From Mycolicibacterium peregrinum (GTDB taxonomy: Bacteria; Actinomycetota; Actinomycetes; Mycobacteriales; Mycobacteriaceae): 48,010 bases of DNA. The notes beneath the pieces are model-generated. The model saw only the letters and a list, made by a program, of their open reading frames with translations, searched no databases and was not told where the DNA came from. Positions 17,385-25,334 of this stretch are shown here, piece by piece. The position numbers and the translations under genes are program-made. Positions within the stretch are counted from its first letter, which is position 1, and every line of letters starts with the position of its first letter. The stretch is from contig NZ_LZSY01000081.1 of assembly GCF_001665625.1 (NCBI RefSeq), forward strand, positions 1-48,010. Direction: 5' to 3'.

Positions 17385-19724
17385 TCAGGTGTACGCGACG
17401 TGCACGCGGTGAATACGCCCCTCGAACGGGAACGGCGCACGCTCGCGGTAGTCGAGCGACACCGGTGAGCCGAGACAGGTGCCGATGTCGAGGCAGTCGT
17501 TGGCGGTGAACAGCAACGGTGCGCTGATCGGGACCTGGCCATCGGCGAGCGTCTCACCGTTGCGCGCAACGGTGATGTCGAGCGGGCCGGCCGGGCGCGG
17601 ATCGGCGTACTGGGTGGTCACGGTGAGAGTGGCCCGCCCCGGCGGCACCTTGTTCTCCGAGCGGATCTTGGTGCGCGACAAGATGAACAGGTTGTACTCG
17701 TAGCAGAGGTAGCCGTCGTCCAGATAGAGCGTCAGCCCGCCGGCCGCCGCACCGAGGGCGTACAGCACCCCGTTCGCGTTGGCCGGGATGTCGACGTCGA
17801 TGGTGACGACGTTGTTCTTGTTGCCGAGCGCCGGGGCACAGAACTCCGGCATCCGGATGGTGTCGCCCGAGAATTCCCACTCCTTGTATGGCGGGGCGAT
17901 GCGCAGCTCCGGGTGATAGACCGGCACCCACAACCCACCGCCGATCGGCAACACTTCATTGCGCGCCGCTTCGACCATGAACATCTCTCGCATCTGGGCA
18001 AGCTTCTCGGGCTGTTCGGCGGCGAGATCGTGGGCCTGCGACCAGTCTTCGTCGAGGTGGTACAGCTCCCAGGTGTCATTGTCGGGGGTCCAGGTGGCGA
18101 TCCCGGGCGGCTGGCCCGGTACCCACGGCAGCCGCGGTCCGCGCGCCGAGGCCATCCAGCCATCGTGGTAGATGCCGCGGCTGCCCATGATCTCGAAATA
18201 TTGGGTCTTCTTGCCGCCGGGCGCATTTCGGTCTCCCAGCGTGCGGGCGAAACTCGCTCCCGCCAGCGGCATCTGAGGTTCACCGTTGACCGTGTGCGGC
18301 GGCACGATACCGACGATGTCGTAGATGGTCGGCACGATGTCGTTGCAGTGCAGGAACACGTCCCGCGGGGCGCTCTCGGCGGTGATCTTGGCGGGCCAGC
18401 GCACCGCCATCGGGTTGCGCGTGCCACCCAGATGCGACGCGAGCAGCTTCATCCCCTTGTACGGAGTGCTGCCGGCCCACGCCCATGCGGCGTGATACTG
18501 GTTGTCGACCAGCGGGGAGCCCAGAACGTCGAGGCCGCCCAGTTCGTCGAGAGCGTCGATGTGCTGACGCACGGTGGTGGGAATCCCGTTCTGCGCCAAC
18601 AGTTCGGCGATGGTGCCGTTCTGTCCCTCGCCCGACGAGCCGTTGTCACCCCAGATGTAGAGGAACAGGGTGTTGTCGGCATAGCCCAGCGATTCGAGCT
18701 CGTCGGTGATGCGGCCGACCTGGACGTCCGCATGCTCGGCGTAGCCGGCGGCAACCTCCATCAGGCGGCGCTGGAACGGCTTCTCGTCCTCGGGGATGTC
18801 GTCCCAGGACGCCATCGCCTCGTCGCGTTCGGTGAGGGCACAGTCCTGCGGGATCCAGCCCTTGTCCTTGGCGCGTTCGAAAACCCGCTGCCGGTAGGCA
18901 TCCCAGCCGTCGTCGAACTTGCCCGCGTACCGGTCAGCCCACTCTTTCATGATGTGGTGCGGGCCGTGCAGACAACCGCTGGCCCAGTACATGAAGAAGG
19001 GCTTGTCGGCGTTGAAAGCCTTGTGCCGGCGCAGCCACGAGATGGCGTCGTCGGCCAGATCCTCCGACAGGTGGTAGCCCTCCTCCGGAGTCCGGGGCGG
19101 CGGGACGATGGTGGTGTTGCGCACCAGGTTCGGTTCGTACTGAGAGGCTTCACCGGCGAGGAAGCCGTAGAAGTACTCGAAACCCAGACCGGTGGGCCAG
19201 TTCTCGAACGGCCCGGCCGCGGTGGTCTCCTCGGCGGGGGTGTTGTGCCACTTCCCGAAGGCCGATGTCGCGTAGCCGTACTGCTTGAGCACCTCGGCCA
19301 CAGTGGCACTGGACCGCGGGATCTTGCCGGCGTACCCGTCCCAGTCGTTGGCCAGCTCGGCGATCTGGCCGTTGCCGATCTCGTGGTGGTTGCGGCCCGT
19401 GAGCAGCGATGCGCGGGTCGGCGAGCACATCGCCGTGGTGTGAAAACGGTTGTACGACACCCCTTCAGCACAGATTTTGTCGAGGGTCGCCGTCGTCACC
19501 TCACCACCGAACGTCGAGGGCAGGCCGGGCCCGGCGTCGTCGATGAGCACGATGACGATGTTCGGCGAGTCATCGTGTAGTCGCTTGGGAACTTCCCGCG
19601 GGTTGTACGTCGACTCCTGCAACGTGCGGCCCGCGATACTGCCCGATGGGATCGGCGGGAACGGCAAAACACCGCCGTCCGGTAGAGCTGCCGCAACCAA
19701 CTGGTCACCCTGCACGTCAGACAC
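17385..19724 (-). CDS. arylsulfatase family protein
   Basis: The 779-residue enzyme belongs to the type I sulfatases. CSPTR (Cys100 with Pro and Arg) is the site where Cys is turned into formylglycine, and LIDDAG (Asp62, Asp63) starts the metal-binding site; FGKWHNTP gives further active-site residues. It should hydrolyse sulfate esters and release sulfate. GTG at 19724 is preferred because AGAGGGG lies about 5 bases upstream; ATG at 19742 is the alternative. No signal peptide is seen. The size resembles mycobacterial AtsA and AtsD, but I cannot tell which. The divergent AraC gene is the likely regulator. No formylglycine-generating enzyme is in the window. Confidence 0.9.
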   Translation of the reverse strand: MSDVQGDQLVAAALPDGGVLPFPPIPSGSIAGRTLQESTYNPREVPKRLHDDSPNIVIVLIDDAGPGLPSTFGGEVTTATLDKICAEGVSYNRFHTTAMCSPTRASLLTGRNHHEIGNGQIAELANDWDGYAGKIPRSSATVAEVLKQYGYATSAFGKWHNTPAEETTAAGPFENWPTGLGFEYFYGFLAGEASQYEPNLVRNTTIVPPPRTPEEGYHLSEDLADDAISWLRRHKAFNADKPFFMYWASGCLHGPHHIMKEWADRYAGKFDDGWDAYRQRVFERAKDKGWIPQDCALTERDEAMASWDDIPEDEKPFQRRLMEVAAGYAEHADVQVGRITDELESLGYADNTLFLYIWGDNGSSGEGQNGTIAELLAQNGIPTTVRQHIDALDELGGLDVLGSPLVDNQYHAAWAWAGSTPYKGMKLLASHLGGTRNPMAVRWPAKITAESAPRDVFLHCNDIVPTIYDIVGIVPPHTVNGEPQMPLAGASFARTLGDRNAPGGKKTQYFEIMGSRGIYHDGWMASARGPRLPWVPGQPPGIATWTPDNDTWELYHLDEDWSQAHDLAAEQPEKLAQMREMFMVEAARNEVLPIGGGLWVPVYHPELRIAPPYKEWEFSGDTIRMPEFCAPALGNKNNVVTIDVDIPANANGVLYALGAAAGGLTLYLDDGYLCYEYNLFILSRTKIRSENKVPPGRATLTVTTQYADPRPAGPLDITVARNGETLADGQVPISAPLLFTANDCLDIGTCLGSPVSLDYRERAPFPFEGRIHRVHVAYT

Positions 19725-19841
19725 CGCGCCCCTCTTCTCCATAAGAACTGGGCTGTGCAGCCGACCACTGGTGGGGCAAGCCGCGAAGCCGTTTCACCCC
19801 GACCCGGGCATCTACTGTGCAGCAAACTGACAGCTTCTGTC

Positions 19842-19878
19842 TTGACATTCCGGGACAAATCTTTGACATTGTGGGACA
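19842..19878 (+). promoter_or_regulatory. tandem direct repeats over the araC-type gene promoter
   Basis: TTGACATTCCGGGACA (19842-19857) is repeated with 14 of 16 matches at 19863-19878, 21 bp apart, the spacing usual for tandem AraC-type sites. The first TTGACA reads as a -35 and GACATT (19865-19870) as a -10 with 17 bp between, 7 bases before the ATG. Binding here would control the regulator and perhaps the divergent sulfatase operon. Confidence 0.6.
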
Positions 19879-20894
19879 TGGCCGTGATCCGGGGCACGGC
19901 CCTCACGAATTTTCACCAGCTGGTCACCGAACTCGGTGGGGATAGTCACGCTCTGGTCGATGCCGCCAACATTCCCTACGACGATGTCGGCCGCCATGAC
20001 CGCTTCATCTCCCTGCCCAACGGGGCACAGATGCTCGAAGACACTGCCGCCACACTCGAAACCCCGGACTTCGGGCGGCGTTTGGCGCTCCGCCAAGGCA
20101 TCGACATCCTCGGCCCGGTCGGGCTGGCGGGTCGTAACGCCGCCACCGTTGCCGAAGCCTTCCTGATCTTCGACAAGTTCATGGCGGCCTACAGCCCGTC
20201 GATCACCGCGCGGGTGACCACACATCTCGACCCGGATCTGCGCCGTTTCGAATTCGAGTACGCCCTGAACCCGGTACCACCGCAAGCCCAGGCCATCGAG
20301 CTGTCGCTGGGAGTCACGTTGCAGGTACTGCGGCTGTTCCTCGGCGCCGACTACCGGCCTGTCGCCGTGCACCTACCCCATTCCGCGCTGACGCCCAGCG
20401 ACGACTATCAGAGCTACTTCGGCTGTCCGCCCAGCTTTTTCGAACCGGTCGCCGGCTTCACCCTGCGCACCACCGACCTGCAGCAGCCACTGCCCACCGA
20501 TCGACTTGCCCACCAGACCGCGGTCGACTATCTGGCCCAGGTGATGGGTGAATCCAACCCGACCACCAGCCAGCTGGTCCGTAGCCTGGTGCGCCAACTC
20601 CTGCCCACCGGGGTGGTCGGCCTGACCGACATCGCCCGTCACATCGGTCTTCACCCGAAGGCCCTGCAACGGCGTCTGCTCGCCGAGAACGCCACGTTCG
20701 CCGACCTCGTCGACCAGACGCGGCGCGAGTCCGCTCAACGTCTGCTGCTCGACACCGACCTCAGCCTCGACCAACTCTGCCACCAACTCGGCTATGCCGA
20801 GCAAAGTGTCCTCACCCGCTCCTGTAAGCGCTGGTTCGGCACCACCCCGACGGCGTATCGCAATGGCCGCACCGTAGTACCGCCGCGGCCCTAA
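19878..20894 (+). CDS. AraC-family transcriptional regulator
   Basis: This 338-residue protein has an N-terminal ligand-sensing domain of the OruR/ArgR-like type (IPYDDVGRHDRFISLPNGAQ, then ALRQGIDILGPVGLAGRN) and a C-terminal double helix-turn-helix (about 235-335: GLTDIARHIGLHPKALQRRL and CHQLGYAEQSVLTRSCKRWF). It is divergent to the sulfatase and DUF1254 genes. The ATG at 19878 lies at the end of the second operator repeat and 7 bases after a likely -10, so the mRNA is probably leaderless and autoregulated. The ligand is unknown, perhaps the sulfated or desulfated substrate. Confidence 0.88.
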   Translation: MAVIRGTALTNFHQLVTELGGDSHALVDAANIPYDDVGRHDRFISLPNGAQMLEDTAATLETPDFGRRLALRQGIDILGPVGLAGRNAATVAEAFLIFDKFMAAYSPSITARVTTHLDPDLRRFEFEYALNPVPPQAQAIELSLGVTLQVLRLFLGADYRPVAVHLPHSALTPSDDYQSYFGCPPSFFEPVAGFTLRTTDLQQPLPTDRLAHQTAVDYLAQVMGESNPTTSQLVRSLVRQLLPTGVVGLTDIARHIGLHPKALQRRLLAENATFADLVDQTRRESAQRLLLDTDLSLDQLCHQLGYAEQSVLTRSCKRWFGTTPTAYRNGRTVVPPRP

Positions 20895-21026
20895 GGCCGA
20901 CGCACCAAGACATGCCACGTTCTTGCCGAGCGAAAGATTCGTCGCACACACCCACTCCCACCTGCTAAAGTTCGGCCCGCCGGGCGATGCAATCGGCACC
21001 TGCCCACCTCGGGAAGGAGTCCCGCT

Positions 21027-21410
21027 GTGTCCCGCACACCGATCACCGTGCGCTACGGAATGGTGCCGGCGTTCGCCGCCGGTGCCGTCGGGGTTGTCGT
21101 CGGCCTGTCGAGTCCCGTGACAGCAGCCGCCGAGCCGCCACCGCCCAATTGCACGGCCGCCGATCTCGCCGGCATCGCCTCCGGAGTCGCCGCGGCAACC
21201 TCCACGTATTTGTGGACCCATCCGGACGTGAACGATTTCTACACAAATCTGCACGGCCGCCCACAGGAAGAAGTGCCGGGTGCCACCAAAGACTTCTTCG
21301 ACGCCAACCCGCAGGCCCACGCCGACCTGGTCGGGATTCGTCAGCCGCTGACCGACTTCCGCGCCCGTTGCGGGATCAAGCCACCTGATCAGCCTCTAGG
21401 ACAACGATGA
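21027..21410 (+). CDS. secreted hemophore-related protein
   Basis: The 127-residue product has a signal peptide (MSRTPITVRYGMVPAFAAGAVGVV region, likely cut after VTAAAEP). The mature part holds NCTAADLAGIASGVAAATS and YLWTHPDVNDFYTNLHG, typical of the mycobacterial hemophore-like family of which Rv0203 is the known heme binder, with two cysteines that can pair. It would bind or carry heme outside the cell. GTG at 21027 follows GGGAAGGAG by 7 bases. The stop overlaps the next ATG (ATGA), so the two exported proteins are made together. Confidence 0.78.
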   Translation: MSRTPITVRYGMVPAFAAGAVGVVVGLSSPVTAAAEPPPPNCTAADLAGIASGVAAATSTYLWTHPDVNDFYTNLHGRPQEEVPGATKDFFDANPQAHADLVGIRQPLTDFRARCGIKPPDQPLGQR

Positions 21411-21724
21411 ACACCCCAACGTCTCGATCATCATGGCTCCGCGCGGCCACGGTCGCGCTCGCCTTCACCGCGCTGCCTGGCGCCATCGTCCTGGCCGCCC
21501 CGGCCGGGACCGCCAACGCCGACGTGTGTGCCAGCGCCGGGCGCCGGATTTCGGTCGGCGGCTGCGTCAACATCGCCGACGCCGTCGCCCCTTATGTTCC
21601 GCCGCCGGCCTACTACGCGCCGCTCCCGGAGGACGTGCCTCCGCCACCGCCCCCACCGGGTTCCAACGTCAGCGGCTGCATCGGCTACAACGGCCGGTGG
21701 GTCCACGCGGGCGGCTGCAACTAG
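21407..21724 (+). CDS. secreted proline-rich small protein
   Basis: The 105-residue product has a signal peptide (basic RSSWLRAATVALAF, hydrophobic core, likely cut after GTANA). The mature chain has four cysteines in two CxxxxGxxxxxGGC-like repeats (VCASAGRRISVGGC and GCIGYNGRWVHAGGC) joined by a Pro/Tyr-rich linker. The two Cys repeats are similar to each other, suggesting duplication of a small disulfide unit. The function is unknown. It is coupled to the hemophore-like gene and ends 2 bases before the stop of the convergent CoA-transferase. Confidence 0.72.
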   Translation: MNTPTSRSSWLRAATVALAFTALPGAIVLAAPAGTANADVCASAGRRISVGGCVNIADAVAPYVPPPAYYAPLPEDVPPPPPPPGSNVSGCIGYNGRWVHAGGCN

Positions 21725-21726
21725 CC

Positions 21727-22950
21727 TCAGGCGATCGCGCCCGAGTCTTTGAGCTCTTCGATTCGGTCCCAGTCGAGGCCGAGTTCCATCAGCACGATCT
21801 CGGTGTGCTCGGAAGCCTGAGGTGCCCGGGTGGTCTCGAGCGGTTCGTGGTTGAACTGCACGGGCCCGCGCACCACCTTGAACGGCTTGCCGCCGTCACT
21901 GGCGTCCACCTCGACGATCATGTCGTTGGCGACAGCCTGGTCGTCCGTGGCCAGGTCGACCAGGCTCTGGAACGGCGCCCACTGACCCTTCATGGTCTTG
22001 AGGTGCTGACGCCAGTACTCGAACGGCTTGCTGCCGATCGCCTTCGCGATGAGTTCGACACCTTCCGAGGCGTTCTCGATCAGCGGCAGCACATCGGAGA
22101 ACCGCGGATCGTCGGCAAGCTCGGGTAGACCGAGATGTTCGAAGGCATCGCGGATGTAGCCGGTCGGGCTGACGATGCACAGGTTGATGGTGCCGCCGTC
22201 GGACGTCCGGTAGTTGGCCATGAACGGGTTCACCGAAGTGGCGTCGTCGGGCATCAGCGAGCGCATCGTCTCACCGGTCTCCATGCCCTGCGTGACGCTG
22301 GCGCCGGCCGCCCACCACGCCGTGCTCAGCAGTGAGACGTCGATCTCGGCCGTTTCCCCGGTCCGCTCGCGGTGGAACAACGCCGCCGAGATGCCGCCCG
22401 CGATGTTCATCCCGCCGATCGAATCACCGAACGCCGGAATGCCTTGGGAAAGTGCACCGTTGATCGCCTCCGGGGTGAGCGCGTGCCCGACACCGCTGCG
22501 GGTCCAGAAGGCGGTGCCGTCGAAGCCGCCGGTATCGCGCTCGGAACCTTTGTCGCCGTAGGCGCTGCCGCGGGCGTAGATGATGTCCGGGTTCACCGCC
22601 CTGATGTGCTCGACATCGAACTTGTTCTTCTGCCGCTGGGCGGGAAGGTAATTGGTCAGGAAGACATCTGCCGTCTTCGCGATCTCATACAGCACCTCCT
22701 GCCCGCCGGGGGTCGAGACGTCGATGCCCACGCTGCGCTTACCGCGGTTGGGGTGCTCGATGAGCGGATGCCGGTTCGGGTCGAGCTGGAACCCGCCCAT
22801 GTTGATGAACCCACGCTGGGTGTCGCCGCGCACCGGGTGCTCGACCTTGATGACGTCGGCGCCCCAGTCGGCGAGGATGGCTCCCGCCGCCGGCACGAAG
22901 GTGAATTGCGCGACCTCGAGCACTCGCACGCCCTGCATGACCTTGATCAA
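21727..22950 (-). CDS. family III CoA-transferase (CaiB/BaiF type)
   Basis: The 407-residue enzyme belongs to the formyl-CoA/carnitine CoA-transferase family. VRVLEVAQFTFVPAAGAILADWGADVIKVE is the N-terminal signature in two parts, and FGDSIGGM gives the likely catalytic Asp that carries the CoA thioester intermediate. It would move CoA between acids without ATP. TTG at 22950 has AGGAG 5 bases upstream; ATG at 22938 is the alternative. It is the last gene of a leftward set (MarR, NTF2-like, SDR, CoA-transferase), 47 bases after the SDR gene, and would activate the pathway acid. Confidence 0.88.
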   Translation of the reverse strand: MIKVMQGVRVLEVAQFTFVPAAGAILADWGADVIKVEHPVRGDTQRGFINMGGFQLDPNRHPLIEHPNRGKRSVGIDVSTPGGQEVLYEIAKTADVFLTNYLPAQRQKNKFDVEHIRAVNPDIIYARGSAYGDKGSERDTGGFDGTAFWTRSGVGHALTPEAINGALSQGIPAFGDSIGGMNIAGGISAALFHRERTGETAEIDVSLLSTAWWAAGASVTQGMETGETMRSLMPDDATSVNPFMANYRTSDGGTINLCIVSPTGYIRDAFEHLGLPELADDPRFSDVLPLIENASEGVELIAKAIGSKPFEYWRQHLKTMKGQWAPFQSLVDLATDDQAVANDMIVEVDASDGGKPFKVVRGPVQFNHEPLETTRAPQASEHTEIVLMELGLDWDRIEELKDSGAIA

Positions 22951-22969
22951 CGCGGCTCCTAACCGTCGG

Positions 22970-22982
22970 ACTTACGGTAAGT
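22970..22982. promoter_or_regulatory. short palindrome before the CoA-transferase gene
   Basis: ACTTAC and GTAAGT are inverted around a single G, 20 bases before the TTG start. It could be an operator or chance. Confidence 0.3.
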
Positions 22983-22997
22983 GTACCGAGACCCGTG

Positions 22998-23738
22998 TCA
23001 CAGCTGAATCTGCCCGCCGTCGACCGCGAGCTCCGCGCCGGTCATGAAGCTGCTCTGATCCGAGGCCAGGAACAGCACCGCAGAAGCGATCTCCTCCGGA
23101 CGGCCGAGCCGCTTCATCGGCACCTGCGAGGCCATACCGTCGAGCAGATCCTGCTTCTGGCCCACCGGTGCCAGCCCAGTCAGCCCGGGAGTTTCGATCG
23201 GTCCGGGCACGACAGTGTTGACGCGGATCTTGCGGTCGGCCAGTTCGGCAGCCCACGTGCGGCCGAGCGAGCGAATGGCGGCCTTCGACGCCGCGTACAG
23301 GCCGAACGCGGCCACGCCCTCCGAGGCGGCAGTAGAACCGGCGAGGACGACCGAGGCGCCCTCGTTCAGCAATGGCAGCATCTTCTGCACGGTGAACACC
23401 GTGCCGGCCACGTTGCGATCGAAGTTGTCCCGGTAGTGCTCTGGGGTGACGTCGGCGAGGGTGGCGAAGTCCCCGCCGCCCGCGTTCGCAAAAACGACGT
23501 CGAGCCCCTTGCCGTGCCCACCGATCTCCTCGGCGAGGGCGTCGAGATCCTCGATCTTGCTGATGTCGCTCTGGATGCCGTGGGCGCCGATAGAGGCGGC
23601 CGCCGCGTCCAGGCGGTCGCGGTCGCGGCCGGTGATGAAAACGTAGGCGCCTTCGTCGGCGAGCCGCCGGGCGGTGGCCAGCCCGATCCCCGAGGTTCCC
23701 CCGGTGACGAGTGCCGTCTTGCCGTCGAGCTGTCCCAT
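22998..23738 (-). CDS. short-chain dehydrogenase/reductase (SDR)
   Basis: The 246-residue SDR has TGGTSGIG (12-19), NAG (85-87), catalytic Ser135, Tyr148 and Lys152, and ends with GAELAVDGGQ. CGGAG lies about 7 bases before the ATG at 23738. A MarR-type palindrome lies 48-67 bases upstream of the start. Its neighbours, an NTF2-like protein and a CoA-transferase, suggest oxidation or reduction of a hydroxyl on a cyclic or branched acid. The substrate is not known. Confidence 0.88.
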   Translation of the reverse strand: MGQLDGKTALVTGGTSGIGLATARRLADEGAYVFITGRDRDRLDAAAASIGAHGIQSDISKIEDLDALAEEIGGHGKGLDVVFANAGGGDFATLADVTPEHYRDNFDRNVAGTVFTVQKMLPLLNEGASVVLAGSTAASEGVAAFGLYAASKAAIRSLGRTWAAELADRKIRVNTVVPGPIETPGLTGLAPVGQKQDLLDGMASQVPMKRLGRPEEIASAVLFLASDQSSFMTGAELAVDGGQIQL

Positions 23739-23785
23739 GATCGAACTCCGTTCGTATGCGGTTCGTGCGTTCCGTCCGCTACAAT

Positions 23786-23805
23786 ATAGGTGATACGTCA
23801 CCTAT
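23786..23805. promoter_or_regulatory. palindrome 1 of the MarR cluster
   Basis: ATAGGTGA (23786-23793) and TCACCTAT (23798-23805) are perfect inverted repeats with a 4-base spacer. The site lies before the SDR gene and touches the stop of the NTF2-like gene. It has the same design as the site at 24180-24199. Confidence 0.7.
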
Positions 23806-24164
23806 TCCGGCGAGTTCAGCACCGTCCACATCCGGACGATTCGCTCGCCCGATATCTCCGCCACGTCAAAGCCCGACGCCACGGTGTCATCGTCCGCGGT
23901 GCGCACCTCCCAGGCCAGAAATCCCAGACCGCGCGTTTGCCGGACCGGGCCGACCTTCGCGAAATGCAATCCGGAAAGCTTTTCCTGCAGTTCAGCCGCC
24001 TTGGCATCAAGTTGGGCGTGACCGGTGGCAACCCCTTCGTCATCGATCCACTGCACATCATCCGCGTAGGTGGTCGCGATGGCCGCGGCCCGGAGTTGGG
24101 GGTCGCGCTGGTCGAACACAGCCAGAAGATTGGCCTCCATCAGACGGGTGATCACTTCACTCAT
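23802..24164 (-). CDS. NTF2-like/SnoaL-fold protein
   Basis: The 120-residue product matches the SnoaL or NTF2-like fold: an N-terminal helix (VITRLMEANLLAVFDQRDPQ), YADDVQWIDDEG, and the sheet part FDVAEISGERIVRMWTV. Such proteins act as small isomerases, cyclases or hydratases, or only bind ligands. It is preceded by one palindrome and followed by another, both shared with the MarR gene. The start at 24164 has AGGAG about 9 bases upstream. No catalytic residues can be assigned. Confidence 0.75.
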   Translation of the reverse strand: MSEVITRLMEANLLAVFDQRDPQLRAAAIATTYADDVQWIDDEGVATGHAQLDAKAAELQEKLSGLHFAKVGPVRQTRGLGFLAWEVRTADDDTVASGFDVAEISGERIVRMWTVLNSPE

Positions 24165-24179
24165 TTCGACTCCTGACGT

Positions 24180-24199
24180 TTAAGTGATATTTCACCTAA
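24180..24199. promoter_or_regulatory. palindrome 2 of the MarR cluster
   Basis: TTAAGTGA (24180-24187) and TCACCTAA (24192-24199) are inverted with one mismatch and a 4-base spacer. The site lies between the MarR gene and the NTF2-like gene. It shares the GTGA-N4-TCACCTA core with the first palindrome. Confidence 0.7.
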
Positions 24200-24202
24200 A
24201 TG

Positions 24203-24697
24203 CTAACTCGGCGCAGGAGGCAGCGAGCTGTTGTGGTCGAGGTTGACGTGGATGTGCTCCAGCGCCGCAGTGAACGGTGCGAGCAGGTTTTCGGGCAGGG
24301 GATCGAAGAACAGTCTGCGCACCAGATCGACATGACCAGGCGCGGCCTCCCCGATCGCCTGCCGACCATTCTCGGTGAGGATGACGTTGGTGGTGCGACC
24401 GTCCTCGACGCTGCCACGGCGTTCGGTCAGGCCACGTTCCTCCATACGACGCAACTGATGTGACAGCCGACTGCGTTCCCAGCCGATCTGCGCGGCGAGA
24501 TCGCTGACGCGCATGCCGTCGTCACCCACGTTGCTCAACGCCACCAGCACGTCATAGTCGGCGAGCGACAACCCCGAATCGGCCTGCAGCTGGCGGTTCA
24601 TTTCGTAGTTCATCCGCAATTGCACGCGCATGTAGGCGACCCAGGCACGCTGCTGCTTCGGTGTCAGCCAACCCTGTTTCGGTGATATGCCCCGCAC
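24203..24697 (-). CDS. MarR-family transcriptional regulator
   Basis: The 164-residue protein is a MarR-type regulator: a winged helix with MRVSDLAAQIGWERSRLSHQ (recognition helix), then RRMEERGLTERRGSVEDGR with the wing. GTG at 24697 was chosen because the protein upstream of it is unlike the family; GAGAAAA is the only upstream purine run. It likely binds the two palindromes at 23786 and 24180 and represses the NTF2-like, SDR and CoA-transferase genes, released by an aromatic or acyl ligand. The Ddn-like gene is divergent from it. Confidence 0.88.
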   Translation of the reverse strand: MRGISPKQGWLTPKQQRAWVAYMRVQLRMNYEMNRQLQADSGLSLADYDVLVALSNVGDDGMRVSDLAAQIGWERSRLSHQLRRMEERGLTERRGSVEDGRTTNVILTENGRQAIGEAAPGHVDLVRRLFFDPLPENLLAPFTAALEHIHVNLDHNSSLPPAPS

Positions 24698-24787
24698 TTT
24701 TCTCGGCGCCACTTCGTCAGTATGACGGTCCACACCGCAGTCGAACCCAGCCGCGCCCGGAGGTCCGGCGAAACCGGTGCGGGTCCC

Positions 24788-24793
24788 TATGCT
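24788..24793 (+). promoter_or_regulatory. -10 hexamer of the leaderless Ddn-like gene
   Basis: TATGCT ends 6 bases before the GTG at 24800, the usual spacing for a leaderless mycobacterial gene. No -35 is evident. No ribosome site precedes the GTG. Confidence 0.45.
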
Positions 24794-24799
24794 GGCCGG

Positions 24800-25282
24800 G
24801 TGAGGCTCCTCGGCGCTGTGGCCGGCAGTCCGTATGTCTATCGGCTGATGCTCAAGTGGCACCGGCTGGTCCCTCCGGTCGAGCGCCTGGCGCGCCGGCT
24901 CAGCCGCGGTCGGTACGGCGTACTCGAACTCGCCGGGCTGCCGTCGCTGCAATTGACGGTCGCCGGACGCAGATCCAGCATCTTGCGGACGGTGACGGTT
25001 CAATACGTCTGCGACGGCGGTTCACTGTTGTTGGTGGGCTCCAATTGGGGCCTGCCGACCCATCCCGACTGGACCCACAATCTGCGGGCCACCGACCGCG
25101 CGCGGATCACTCGCGACGGCACCACCGAGAACGTCGCCGTCGAGCTGCTCACGGGTGCGGAACGTCAGCGCGCGTGGCGCACGATTCTCGACTTCTGGCC
25201 CAACTACGCGTTGGCCCAGGAGCGCGCCGGCAGCCGCTCTTTTCAGATATTCGCGTTACGGCCGACCAGCGACGGAGCGTGA
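24800..25282 (+). CDS. Ddn-like, deazaflavin (F420)-dependent nitroreductase family
   Basis: The 160-residue protein resembles the Ddn/FDOR-A family of split-barrel F420-binding proteins: LAGLPSLQLTVAGRRSSILRT, then LLLVGSNWGLPTHPDWTHNLRA, a conserved strand-loop of the family. It would transfer hydride from reduced F420 to a quinone-like or nitro substrate near the membrane. GTG at 24800 gives the usual start (RLLGAVAGSPYVYRLML); an ATG at 24722 adds 26 residues but has no ribosome site. It diverges from the MarR gene across about 100 bases. Confidence 0.82.
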   Translation: MRLLGAVAGSPYVYRLMLKWHRLVPPVERLARRLSRGRYGVLELAGLPSLQLTVAGRRSSILRTVTVQYVCDGGSLLLVGSNWGLPTHPDWTHNLRATDRARITRDGTTENVAVELLTGAERQRAWRTILDFWPNYALAQERAGSRSFQIFALRPTSDGA

Positions 25283-25334
25283 GCAGGGCCGTTTGCGGGT
25301 ATGCCACCAGCGAACGGACGTATGGAGGCCGGCG

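Noticed and set aside
17913..19580. Long rightward open frame opposite the sulfatase gene
   Set aside because: The product has no recognisable domain and its composition is that of GC-rich antisense DNA. The same holds for 16214-17371, 34380-35900, 38609-40381 and 46878-47981.
24680..24687. GGTGATAT as a third MarR half site inside the MarR gene
   Set aside because: Only a half site, within coding sequence.
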